Source of the DNA: Actinomycetota bacterium
Lineage (GTDB): Bacteria > Actinomycetota > Acidimicrobiia > Acidimicrobiales > JAMCPD01
Assembly (NCBI GenBank): GCA_023379935.1
Contig: JAMCPD010000003.1
Coordinates: 60,276 to 124,275, forward strand
Length of the DNA: 64,000 nucleotides
Direction of reading: 5' to 3'
Shown one piece after another: positions 48,408-57,969 of the stretch (positions are counted from its first letter, which is position 1; each line of letters starts with the position of its first letter). Position numbers and translations under genes: made by a program. Below the pieces are notes generated by a model, which worked only from the letters and a program-made list of their open reading frames with translations, was not told the origin of the DNA and made no database searches.

Positions 48408-49156
48408 TGTAAACACTATGATGCAATCATCAGTACCACAGAGAGGACATCCTGCTGGATGTAGCTCTGCTGCCGGAAAGGGTGCTGCCCTGGCCACTTA
48501 CCGCACCTGCATGAATCAGCGACGCGCATATCCACCGAGAACCGTGGCGGCGCGGTATCTGACCACGCAACCCGGTGGATGGCGTGTGGTAAAAGAGCTC
48601 TTAACTTGTGGTCAGTATCGAAATCAGGTAATATCGAAGCAGGTCAAGCCCAATTGTGAAGACCTCGCAATTGTGATGTCGCGAGACATACGCTAGGCGT
48701 CAAAGTGGTTCTACGCACATGCATGAGAAATTGAATGAGTGTTATTTGTCAGGTATTGCGAGGAAGTATGTTTCAAGGCTTGGTTTTGGACAAGGTAGGA
48801 TATAAGAAATCATTCTTGGGAAATATGAGAAATATTCCGATTGCGTGAATTATTGAAGCTGTGACTCAAGTGTTAAGCGATGGTAATAGTTGAAAGTAGA
48901 TCCCAGTTTGGTTTGCCAGCATATAAAAGTGACCTAATTCTGTAGTGTTTGAAGCTTCTAAAGCCAAATGAAACTCGTTTTATACGTTTAATTGTCAATG
49001 GCCGTGCAGTTTTGCATGTCCGCCACCGTGCAATTTTTTGACCGCATGTATGCAGTTTTGCATGTCCGTTAACAATCTGGACACAAAGTGCAGAGGCAAT
49101 CTTGGGGTAGGTCAAGAACGGTGGTGCTCACTAAATGCAACCACCAATCAAAAATG

Positions 49157-49477
49157 TTACAATTTACGGACCTTTACCGCCGTGCCGTAAGCACATATCT
49201 CAGTCCAATTCCCACCCATCTCGGAAGTATCGAAGCGCATAGCCAGGACTGCATCGGCGCCCCTGGCTTGGGCTTCCATGACCATCCTCCCAATCACCTC
49301 TTCACGGCTGGCGACTAAATTCTTGGTCATTCCTTTGAGCTCTCCACCGAACATGGATTTAAGTCCGGATCCAAACTGCGAGCCGACATTCCTGCTTCGT
49401 ACAGTTAAACCGAACACCTCTCCCAGCACTTCAGTAACCGCATATCCGGGAAGATCATTCATAGTGGAAATAATCAT
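49157..49477 (-). CDS. YbjQ/UPF0145 family protein
   Basis: LPGYAVTEVLGEVFGLTVRSRNVG...EARGADAVLAMRFDTSEMG-like motif. Confidence 0.9.
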   Translation of the reverse strand: MIISTMNDLPGYAVTEVLGEVFGLTVRSRNVGSQFGSGLKSMFGGELKGMTKNLVASREEVIGRMVMEAQARGADAVLAMRFDTSEMGGNWTEICAYGTAVKVRKL

Positions 49478-49521
49478 ACATTCTCCTTCATTTTTTAAGT
49501 CATTCCTCCATGATCAATTAA

Positions 49522-49821
49522 TTATCGATACTCAAAAGAAGCTAACGCTACCTGTTGGACCTGATAGTTAGCGTCCTCGGTCAATAAAGTTACAATAGGT
49601 TCTGGCGTAAAGGTGGACGTACCTAGGGCTAGTTTGACATCCAGACTGCCATAACGCGCCAAATAAAAGTAAGCGCTCATAGTAATGTGACCGTCAGGAT
49701 TAAATATCAAATCAACTAGCTCCACATCGGACATTTTGTTCAACTGTCCTGTAGTGGACTGAGTAGCGCTATCCGAATCGACTAACTCTGCATCGGACAT
49801 TTTGCGTAAGTGCTTATCCAT
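49522..49821 (-). CDS. Small variant leucine-rich/HEAT-like repeat protein
   Basis: HITMSAYFYLARYGSLDVKLALGTSTFTPEPIVTLLTEDANYQVQQVALAS; internal KMSDAELVD / KMSDVELVD duplication. Confidence 0.5.
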   Translation of the reverse strand: MDKHLRKMSDAELVDSDSATQSTTGQLNKMSDVELVDLIFNPDGHITMSAYFYLARYGSLDVKLALGTSTFTPEPIVTLLTEDANYQVQQVALASFEYR

Positions 49822-49908
49822 TTTATCCTTGTCATGTCGTACTGTGAACTGTTTCTTATAACGTTACCATATTGTTGGCTATAAATACAGTATGCTATCA
49901 TACTTGCT

Positions 49909-50487
49909 ATGGAGGTTACACCGTTACCAACCACCCAAGAAGAGCTATACGAATTATTGAAAAGTACGACAGTTGGCGGCAAGCGGTTTGTTATCAATAT
50001 TAATGAAGGAGGGCAAATCCGATCAGTCGTTCTGATAGATGCCAAAGAGTTGTCTTCTATTGAAGAGACTTTATCGCTGATGGAAGACGCAGATGAGATC
50101 AAACGAATCAAGAATGGAGATTTAGCGGTTCACACCGGAGATTTCCTAAGTGAAAATGAGATTATTGAAGAGTTTCAAAAACTTGGACATCCAACAAATA
50201 TACAGAGAAGTTATGCTCAATGGCATTTAGTCATTGCCAGGCAAGTAAGAAATACGGTTTTTTCCTTTAATTTCACTGAGATACAAGATCTATTAAAGTT
50301 TTTGTTTAATGATTTGCTTAGCCAACACGAAAAACTCGGCTCCAGGCTATTGGCGGATCTATCCGGACTCGCGACAGTTCGTCATGGAGAGTTTCGTATT
50401 ATCTATCGCCTTGACAATACACAAAAGGTCCTTAGGGTAATAGAGGTTCAAAAAAATCCCGATTATCAATATGTTGAGCCGCGTTGA
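49909..50487 (+). CDS. Fused Phd-type antitoxin and RelE-type toxin (single ORF)
   Basis: N-terminus Phd-like (FVININEGGQIRSVVLIDAKELSSIEETLSLMEDADEIKRIKNGD); C-terminus RelE-like (WHLVIARQVRNTVF...LGSRLLADLSGLATVRHGEFRIIYRLDNTQKVLRVIEVQKNPDYQY). Confidence 0.85.
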   Translation: MEVTPLPTTQEELYELLKSTTVGGKRFVININEGGQIRSVVLIDAKELSSIEETLSLMEDADEIKRIKNGDLAVHTGDFLSENEIIEEFQKLGHPTNIQRSYAQWHLVIARQVRNTVFSFNFTEIQDLLKFLFNDLLSQHEKLGSRLLADLSGLATVRHGEFRIIYRLDNTQKVLRVIEVQKNPDYQYVEPR

Positions 50488-50495
50488 GCCTGCAA

Positions 50496-51416
50496 TCACC
50501 GTGAAGGATGGCAAAGATACAGCCCACTTGGCAACACGTTTGGTCGGTGAACAGCATCCTGAAGTACTTCCACCACGGTGCGTGTCGCTGCTGACGGCAG
50601 TTCCCGTTTTTGATACACAATACCCACCACCCGCCTGGGTAGCATATTAACCTTTATCAACCTCCAACGGTCACTTATGATAGGCGGAAGACCGGTTATG
50701 GGTAGTATGGCAGGCCCATACCCCGCAAATGCCAGTGAAGCTATTAACCTTACCCCATCAACCTCCAATTTCGGATGCAACTTTACACCGGTTTGTTTGC
50801 TCGCTTGGTCTATTTCATGTCTGTAGCCTGTATTTCTCAGGGGAAGCAAGAGTGGCAGGTCGGATAACTCCGACAACTCCACCGATTCTCTATTTGACAA
50901 AGGGTTATCTACCGGTATTGCCAAACATAGGTCTTCTTCAAAAAATTCTACAGTGGTTAGCTCTTTGTTTGAAATTGGAAGGTCTAATATGGCAAAATCC
51001 ACTTGACCAACAAGCAGGTAAGACTCTAAGACAGTGGATGTCCCTTCTATAATGACCAGTTTAATTTTAGGATAATATTTGTTTATTGTTTCCATCAATT
51101 CCGGAACTACCCATCGTGCTGTAGTGCCGATTATTCCTACTTTGACCGTTCCGCTTACCTCTTTGGTAAAGGCTGCCAGGTCTGAATGCAACGCATCAAT
51201 TTCATTCATAATCCGTTGCGCCCTGGCGGCTACTATCTCCCCCTCTTGAGTGAGGGCAATCAAGTCTCTATTAATTAAAGTAACGCCAAGCTCACGTTCC
51301 AATTTTGCAATATGACTTGAAATATTGGATTGTACGGTACCTAAAACATCCGCGGCAGATGTAAAGCCACCATGATCGACAATAGTAAGTAGTATTTTTA
51401 ACTGTTTTAACTCCAC
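50496..51416 (-). CDS. LysR-family transcriptional regulator
   Basis: MELKQLKILLTIVDHGGFTSAADVLGTVQSNISSHIAKLERELGVTLINR. Confidence 0.96.
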   Translation of the reverse strand: MELKQLKILLTIVDHGGFTSAADVLGTVQSNISSHIAKLERELGVTLINRDLIALTQEGEIVAARAQRIMNEIDALHSDLAAFTKEVSGTVKVGIIGTTARWVVPELMETINKYYPKIKLVIIEGTSTVLESYLLVGQVDFAILDLPISNKELTTVEFFEEDLCLAIPVDNPLSNRESVELSELSDLPLLLPLRNTGYRHEIDQASKQTGVKLHPKLEVDGVRLIASLAFAGYGPAILPITGLPPIISDRWRLIKVNMLPRRVVGIVYQKRELPSAATRTVVEVLQDAVHRPNVLPSGLYLCHPSR

Positions 51417-51529
51417 TGTTTTAACTCCATTTGATATGCTTATACGACTTTATGTGCATATAGTTGCAGTTTTTAATTTTAAATTTATAACTATCTGTAA
51501 ATAAGATTAGCATTATCTTTATTAGCTGT

Positions 51530-51558
51530 TTGACATATAGCGCCAGTTGATGCATACT
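51530..51558 (+). promoter_or_regulatory. Sigma70-like promoter for the 6C RNA (TTGACA-17-CATACT)
   Basis: TTGACA 51530-51535, CATACT 51553-51558, 10 nt before hairpin 1. Confidence 0.6.
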
Positions 51559-51564
51559 TATTAC

Positions 51565-51654
51565 TGTGGACATAAGGAGGTTTCCTACCCCCTCCCTCCC
51601 TATGTCCCGTTATAGGGGCCAGTGCCCTCCCCCCCCTGCTGGCCCCTTTTTTTT
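51565..51654 (+). ncRNA. 6C RNA (actinobacterial two-hairpin sRNA with C-rich loops)
   Basis: Hairpin 1 GGACATA..TATGTCC with loop ACCCCCTCCCTCCC; hairpin 2 GGGGCCAG..CTGGCCCC with loop CCCTCCCCCCCC followed by T8. Confidence 0.85.
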
Positions 51655-51668
51655 GGCCCCTTTTTTTT
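51615..51668 (+). terminator. Rho-independent terminator with tandemly duplicated tail (GGCCCCTTTTTTTT x2)
   Basis: GGGGCCAG..CTGGCCCCTTTTTTTT then a second GGCCCCTTTTTTTT. Confidence 0.9.
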
Positions 51669-51732
51669 GGCCTGTTCTTTTTAAAGTTTCTCTTCGTAAA
51701 ACTTCTCTTTTCGTAAAGACTTAGAGTAGTTT

Positions 51733-53139
51733 TTGCTTGTGAGAATGTTGAACGGCAAGCGTATGAGACTGTGGCGTATGAAGGTAGCTATCTGGATGGG
51801 ACTTGGGTTCGCTAAAACAACGAAGGCCCTCGGATTGGGACAAGGAGAGCAGCTGGGCGGTCGTGTTTGTCTGTATGTTTATCCGATGGCTATTCATGAT
51901 TTAGCGAAAGGCAAAAAGACGGCTCTCATAAGTGGGACCAACGGTAAAACCACTACAACCTCATTGCTACGTGCTGCTTTAGCTTTACCGGCTATATCAA
52001 ACGAGAACGGATCAGGCCAGATTAACGTAATAAGCAATACCGGTGGAGCAAACTTGCCAAGCGGCATTACGACAGCTCTTTTTTCTGCACACGCCGAAGA
52101 CTCATTCTGTGTTTTTGAGGTGGATGAGAGTTATTTAGGCGAGGTAGCTCGCGCCGTACTGCCAAAAGTCATAGTTTTGTTAAACTTAAGTCGAGATCAG
52201 CTTGATCGTGTCAGTGAGGTAAAAATGCTTGCCGAAAAGTGGAAAACCGCTCTTGAACTGGAATGTTTAGCCAATGTTCACCTGGTTGTGAATGCCGATG
52301 ATCCGATGGTTGTATGGGCCGTAGGTAACCGAGGTGGGGGTGAGCTGGTTACTTGGGTGGGCGGCGGTGCAACCTGGTCGGCTGACGCTACAACTTGTCC
52401 TAACTGCGGTGGATATATCCGAAGAGATACCTCAAACTCCTGGTTTTGCGAATGTGATTTAAAACAACCTGAATATGACTGGTGGCTGGAAGACAACGGC
52501 AGTTTTTGTGTTGAGAAAAACAATAAGGACAAAATACCAATTCTTCTTGATCTGCCGGGTAGTTTCAATCGTTCCAATGCTCTAATGGCGACAGTTGCGG
52601 CAACTTTTTTTGGCATAAAAAAAGAGGATGCATTTGAAGCGATGCGGAATGTAACCGAAGTTGCCGGCAGATATAAAAAAGTCAAGTTTTCCCGTGGCAA
52701 TATTACATTCAGGCTCAGATTGTTGCTTGCAAAAAACCCTGCGGGATGGTGTGAAATATTTGATATTCTCGATCCTTCTTCTCCAGTGGTGGTTATGGCC
52801 ATTAACGCTAAAATTGCAGACGGGCAGGATACTTCCTGGCTTTGGGATGTTCCTTTTGAGATTATTGGAAAACGATATGTTGTTAGCAGTGGCGAGCGGG
52901 GATGGGATTTGGGGGTACGCTTAAAATATGCACAGGTAGAGCACAAAGTAGTAACAGATTTATCAGATGCCTTAAGCCACGCCGTTGATACCGCTATTCA
53001 AAGAACAGAAAGCCGCGGCGGTAAACAGTGCATAAAGATGGACTATGTGGCCAACTATACCGCCTTTCAATCACTGCAAAAAGTTATGTCGTCGGATAAG
53101 TCATATTCAAAAGTACTCCGGAAAGTTCGACCATTATGA
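51733..53139 (+). CDS. murT: Lipid II isoglutaminyl synthase subunit MurT (Mur ligase family)
   Basis: ALISGTNGKTTTTSLLRAAL; CPNCGGYIRRDTSNSWFCECDLKQPEYDW; followed by gatD. Confidence 0.95.
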   Translation: MLVRMLNGKRMRLWRMKVAIWMGLGFAKTTKALGLGQGEQLGGRVCLYVYPMAIHDLAKGKKTALISGTNGKTTTTSLLRAALALPAISNENGSGQINVISNTGGANLPSGITTALFSAHAEDSFCVFEVDESYLGEVARAVLPKVIVLLNLSRDQLDRVSEVKMLAEKWKTALELECLANVHLVVNADDPMVVWAVGNRGGGELVTWVGGGATWSADATTCPNCGGYIRRDTSNSWFCECDLKQPEYDWWLEDNGSFCVEKNNKDKIPILLDLPGSFNRSNALMATVAATFFGIKKEDAFEAMRNVTEVAGRYKKVKFSRGNITFRLRLLLAKNPAGWCEIFDILDPSSPVVVMAINAKIADGQDTSWLWDVPFEIIGKRYVVSSGERGWDLGVRLKYAQVEHKVVTDLSDALSHAVDTAIQRTESRGGKQCIKMDYVANYTAFQSLQKVMSSDKSYSKVLRKVRPL

Positions 53140-53846
53140 AGGCTGATATACAGATTGTAAATGTCTATCCTGACCTGTTGGGTACTTATGGTGATCGAGG
53201 AAACAGTATAATTCTGGCTAAGCGCCTGTCATGGAGAGGAGTTAAATCTCAAATTATAGATATATGCTTTGATCAACCTCTCCCCAAAGATGCACAAATC
53301 TACTGTTTGGGTGGCGGTGAGGATGTCGCCCAGGTTTCAGCCGCCAAACAACTGTCCGAATCATCCAACTTCGACTATGCGATAAAACAAGGAGCCGTAC
53401 TGTTGGCGGTGTGTGCCGGATTTCAAATAATAGGAGGCAGCTTTCCAGATCTCAATGGATCTGCTTGCAAGGGGATAGGAATACTGGATGCCAACACATT
53501 CAAGAATTCTTCTAAAAGAAGCTCCCGTGCAGTTGGAGAAGTAGTGGCCGATCCGTCGGCGGGTCTTGGGCTTGCAACCCTGATTGGTTTTGAAAACCAT
53601 TCCGGACTGACCAGGTTGGGTAACAGAACTACCCCCCTTGGTAGCGTACGAAAAGGAGTGGGGAACGGTTATGCAAAGCTTGAGGGTGCCATCGACGGAC
53701 ACGTGGTGGGCACCTACCTGCATGGTCCGGTTTTAGCGCGCAACCCTACCCTGGCTGATATGTTGCTCTCCTGGGTTGTAGACGACCCACTGCCTGAGCT
53801 CGATGACTCTGAGATAGATCAGCTGCGCGCACATATACGTAATTGA
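53136..53846 (+). CDS. gatD: Lipid II isoglutaminyl synthase glutaminase subunit GatD
   Basis: NVYPDLLGTYGDRGNSIILAKRLSWRG; VLLAVCAGFQIIGG; GTYLHGPVLARNPTLADMLL. Confidence 0.95.
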   Translation: MKADIQIVNVYPDLLGTYGDRGNSIILAKRLSWRGVKSQIIDICFDQPLPKDAQIYCLGGGEDVAQVSAAKQLSESSNFDYAIKQGAVLLAVCAGFQIIGGSFPDLNGSACKGIGILDANTFKNSSKRSSRAVGEVVADPSAGLGLATLIGFENHSGLTRLGNRTTPLGSVRKGVGNGYAKLEGAIDGHVVGTYLHGPVLARNPTLADMLLSWVVDDPLPELDDSEIDQLRAHIRN

Positions 53847-53993
53847 CCGAGATAATCTCCTTGAAACTCCCCAACTTGAAAGCCGTGGGGGAGGAGATAT
53901 TTTAACCGCAAGAATCGACATTGGTCTATCGCGCTAATGCTGGTCGAGAAACTTGTTGACAAAAATACATGGTCTTAGTAGAATGTTCGATCA

Positions 53994-55457
53994 GTGTATA
54001 ATGGACTTGTTCGTTCGGGGATAACTGTTGTTGTCGGAATGGTGCTTCTGGCAACCTGCGGTAGCGGATCCTCGCGGATAAGTACACCTCATACGCCAAC
54101 GGGTATACACAAGATTCGCCATATAGTAGTTATCTTTCAAGAGAACCGCTCTTTTGATTCTTACTTCGGAACTTACCCTGGGGCAACAGGCATCCCCATG
54201 GCAAACGGAATACCCACTGTGTGCGTTCCCAATCCCGCCAACGGCCAGTGCGTCAAACCTTATCTGGATCATGCCGACATGAACGGGGGCGGACCTCATA
54301 ACGATGTCAACAGCATTGCAGACGTAAACGGCGGAAATATGAACGGGTTTATAGCTCAAGCTGAAAAGGGCAGAAAGGGCTGTCTTATTCCCACCAATCC
54401 CGCCTGCACCAACTCTGCAACTCCTGATGTAATGGGATACCATAATGGTGCCGACATACCTAACTACTGGGCATATGCACATAATTTTGTACTTCAGGAC
54501 CATATGTTCGAATCTGTCCATTCCTGGAGTTTTCCCTCGCACCTTTATCTCATATCAGGGTGGTCGGCTACCTGTTCCAACCCGGCCGACCCTATGAGTT
54601 GCTCCAGTGCAGTTGATCCGCGCCTCGCATCGGCCCAAGATCCCACTCCTTATGCCTGGACAGAACTTACCTGGCTCCTGCACCGTTATCATGTAAGCTG
54701 GGGGTGGTACCTGGACAAAGGGGCACAACCACTCGGGTTTGGCGGCCATCATGGGAAAAATAGAAAAACAGCCGGAATTAAAAGGAGTAAAGGGCCTAAA
54801 CCGGCCAAGTCAATGGCTGGTGTGCCAAAGATATGGAATGTACTACCCGGGTTTACTGATGTATACCAAGATAACCAGCAAGCCAATATTCGCCTCCTGA
54901 CCAACTTCTTCATCGCGGCTAAGGCCGGCAAACTCCCCCAGGTTTCCTGGATCTTGCCAAATGCCTATGACAGCGAGCACCCGCCCGCTTTGGTCAGTGT
55001 AGGACAGTCCTATGTAACTAATATAGTAAATGCTGTAATGAAGAGTCCCGACTGGAACTCTACGGCCATCTTTATTACTTGGGATGATTGGGGCGGATTT
55101 TATGACAATGTCGTCCCGCCGCAAGTTGACACCTTGGGCTATGGCATAAGAGTGCCGGGACTGGTCATAAGTGCTTATGCAAAACCCGGTTACATAGATC
55201 ACCAGACTTTGAGTTTTGACGCATACTTAAAGTTCATTGAAGATGATTTTATGGGCGGAGCACGGTTAAACCCAAAGACGGACGGGCGAGCTGACCCGCG
55301 TCCTGATGTGAGAGAAAATGCCCCGATACTTGGCAACCTGGTCAACGATTTTAACTTTAACCAAAAACCGCTGCCGCCTTTGATACTCCCTACAGATCCT
55401 AAGACTGCCTTGGTGTGTCCTTTAGGTGGTTCTCCAGGCGTGAATGGTGGTTGTTGA
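53994..55457 (+). CDS. Secreted phospholipase C / acid phosphatase-type phosphoesterase
   Basis: IRHIVVIFQENRSFDSYFGTYPGA; HSWSFPSHLYLISGWSATC; TAIFITWDDWGGFYDNVVPPQVD. Confidence 0.93.
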   Translation: MYNGLVRSGITVVVGMVLLATCGSGSSRISTPHTPTGIHKIRHIVVIFQENRSFDSYFGTYPGATGIPMANGIPTVCVPNPANGQCVKPYLDHADMNGGGPHNDVNSIADVNGGNMNGFIAQAEKGRKGCLIPTNPACTNSATPDVMGYHNGADIPNYWAYAHNFVLQDHMFESVHSWSFPSHLYLISGWSATCSNPADPMSCSSAVDPRLASAQDPTPYAWTELTWLLHRYHVSWGWYLDKGAQPLGFGGHHGKNRKTAGIKRSKGPKPAKSMAGVPKIWNVLPGFTDVYQDNQQANIRLLTNFFIAAKAGKLPQVSWILPNAYDSEHPPALVSVGQSYVTNIVNAVMKSPDWNSTAIFITWDDWGGFYDNVVPPQVDTLGYGIRVPGLVISAYAKPGYIDHQTLSFDAYLKFIEDDFMGGARLNPKTDGRADPRPDVRENAPILGNLVNDFNFNQKPLPPLILPTDPKTALVCPLGGSPGVNGGC

Positions 55458-57747
55458 TCAAGTTCAATGCGCTGCCCGCCTTGAACCACTCAATATGAGC
55501 TTGTGCCATCGTGTGAGAACAAGAGAACTCTTCGCTTGTGTTGTCTGCATGGACAATACGGCAGTTTACCGGCTTGTCGGGAGCTAAATCGGCAAGATCA
55601 AGAGTTGAAATTCTGTCTTTTTCGCCTATTTTGTCATAGGTGGCGGAATCAACAAAGGTTAGGGGGAGCACCCCTTGGGTTTTGAGGTTTGTTTCGTGTA
55701 TACGGGCAAATGATTTTGCAATCACCACCACACAACCCATATATCTGGGCTCCATGGCAGCATGCTCTCGCGAAGAGCCTTCACCGTAGTTGTTGTCACC
55801 TATGACTGTCCATCTCCACTTTGCGGCTTTGTAATGACGGGCAATACTCGGATAAGGTTCAACGACATTGTGTATAAGGCAGAATCCGGTTCCCACCTCA
55901 CCGCTATAGGCATTTGTTACTCCCGAGAAAAGGTTTCCGGAGATGTTTTCTAAATGTCCCCTGTATTTGAGCCATTCGCCTGCGGGCGATATCTGATCGG
56001 TTGTGCATTTGCCCTTGGCTTTTAAAAGTATGGGCAGTTTTGTGAAGTTGTTTCCATCCCAAGGCTCAAACGGTTCCAACAACTGCAGTCGTTGGCTGGC
56101 CGGATCAACTTTGACAGTAATGCTCTGGGGATCGTCCGATGGTGGAATAAATCCCGCAGGGGTTGCAGAAAAGCCTTTCGCCGGCAGTTCTTCACCGGCG
56201 GGAGGAATTAATTTTACTCCATCAATCGTGTCTTTTAACGGGTTGAAATCCAATCTTCCGAAAAGAGCATAGGCGACAACAATCTCAGGGGAAGCTATAA
56301 AAGCCAGAGTTTGCGGGTTGCCGTCGTTGCGCTTCGGAAAGTTTCGATTATAAGAAGTGAGTATAGAGTTGGGTGTCGAAGGCTCTATGTCACTGCGCTT
56401 CCACTGTCCTATGCAAGGTCCGCAAGCGTTTGCCAACACCGTAGCACCAATTGCCTCTAGGTCTTTCAACAACCCGTCTCGTTGTATGGTATCATGCACC
56501 TTTTGCGAACCTGGAGTAATCAACAACGGTGTTTTGACTTTTAACCCGTTTTTTACCGCTTGAGCTGCCAGCACAGCAGCCTTGCTTATGTCCTCATAGG
56601 AAGAGTTGGTGCAGGAACCAACCAGGCAGTAGGAGAGGGTAAGCGGCCACTTCTCGGCTTTGGCTTCTTCACCGATTTTCGAGGTTGGCCGAACTCTGTC
56701 CGGTGTATGAGGTCCGGAAATTTGAGGTTCAAGAGTCGACAAGTCTATCTCTATAACCTGATCAAAGAAGTCTTCGGGTCTTTCTTCTACTTCGGGATCG
56801 ACTTGGAGATCACCCGCTATTTGATCCGAAGATTCTGCTATTTCAGCCCTACCGGTTGCGCTCAGGTAGGAAGCCGTGTGGTGGTCATAGGGGAAGAGCG
56901 AACAGGTGGCTCCGACCTCAGCCCCCATATTACATATAGTGGCTTTACCGGTCGCACTGATACTCTTTGTACCGGGGCCGAAATACTCAATTATCGCTCC
57001 GGTGCCGCCGGCGACTGTGAGAATATCGGCAACCTTCAAAATCACGTCTTTTGGTGCCGTCCAACCGTTCATTCCGTCATTAAGTAGTCCCTTGAGATGA
57101 ACTCCTATCAGTTTTGGCCAACGCAGGTTAAAACCTGTACCAACCATGACATCCACCGCATCGGCACCTCCAACACCAATAGCTATCATGGATAACCCGC
57201 CCGCATTTGGAGTATGGCTGTCAGTTCCAACGAGCATTCCACCGGGGAACGCATACTGTTCAAGTACTACTTGGTGGATTATGCCGCTTCCCGGTGACCA
57301 ATACCCTATTCCATAACGCTCAGACGCACTCTTTAAAAACTCATAAACTTCCATGTTTGCCTCTAATGCACGTGCTAAATCCTGATCTGCTCCTACTTGG
57401 GCTTGAATCAAATGATCACAGTGGACCGAACTTGAAACCGCCACCGCATCCATCCCTGCAGTCATAAACTGTAAGAGAGCCATTTGGGCAGTGGCATCCT
57501 GCATCGCTACGCGATCGGGATACAAGGTGGCGTAAGAGTGTTGCCGTATTGGTATCTGAACTTCGGCTGGACGATCTCCACCTGATTCGGTATAAGGTGA
57601 TCTAAGGTGGGCAAAGAGAATCTTTTCCGCCAACGTCAATGGCCTGGCCAGCTGTTTGCGCATTGTCATGGTGGTGTCAGCAATCAACTTGTGTACATTT
57701 CTGACAAGCCCTATATCAGTCGTAGATTGTGTGTTGTTTGATGTCAT
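55399..57747 (-). CDS. acn: Aconitate hydratase
   Basis: VGTDSHTPNAGGLSMIAIGVGGADAVDVM; VGSCTNSSYEDI; NACGPCIGQW; GDNNYGEGSSREHAAMEPRYMG. Confidence 0.97.
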   Translation of the reverse strand: MTSNNTQSTTDIGLVRNVHKLIADTTMTMRKQLARPLTLAEKILFAHLRSPYTESGGDRPAEVQIPIRQHSYATLYPDRVAMQDATAQMALLQFMTAGMDAVAVSSSVHCDHLIQAQVGADQDLARALEANMEVYEFLKSASERYGIGYWSPGSGIIHQVVLEQYAFPGGMLVGTDSHTPNAGGLSMIAIGVGGADAVDVMVGTGFNLRWPKLIGVHLKGLLNDGMNGWTAPKDVILKVADILTVAGGTGAIIEYFGPGTKSISATGKATICNMGAEVGATCSLFPYDHHTASYLSATGRAEIAESSDQIAGDLQVDPEVEERPEDFFDQVIEIDLSTLEPQISGPHTPDRVRPTSKIGEEAKAEKWPLTLSYCLVGSCTNSSYEDISKAAVLAAQAVKNGLKVKTPLLITPGSQKVHDTIQRDGLLKDLEAIGATVLANACGPCIGQWKRSDIEPSTPNSILTSYNRNFPKRNDGNPQTLAFIASPEIVVAYALFGRLDFNPLKDTIDGVKLIPPAGEELPAKGFSATPAGFIPPSDDPQSITVKVDPASQRLQLLEPFEPWDGNNFTKLPILLKAKGKCTTDQISPAGEWLKYRGHLENISGNLFSGVTNAYSGEVGTGFCLIHNVVEPYPSIARHYKAAKWRWTVIGDNNYGEGSSREHAAMEPRYMGCVVVIAKSFARIHETNLKTQGVLPLTFVDSATYDKIGEKDRISTLDLADLAPDKPVNCRIVHADNTSEEFSCSHTMAQAHIEWFKAGSALNLINNHHSRLENHLKDTPRQS

Positions 57748-57969
57748 AACTACAAATCTACATCTAATTCATACTTTTTATCCAATACCGACCCGAGGAA
57801 TCAAGGTTATCCTGCAAGGTACGGTCAAGGTTTTCGCCAAAGCCGGTGTCAAACTCCCCATAAGGGTCTTCGTCAAGGTGTGTCTGACATACTTAGCATA
57901 ACAGTCGAATTGACTGGTTAATAACGGTAATAAACATAAAAAAAGAAGAAACGTAAAAGGAGAATAAAC

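Noticed and set aside
48244-48696. 150-aa + strand ORF over vapB
   Set aside because: Antisense to vapB and crosses its operator; composition not protein-like.
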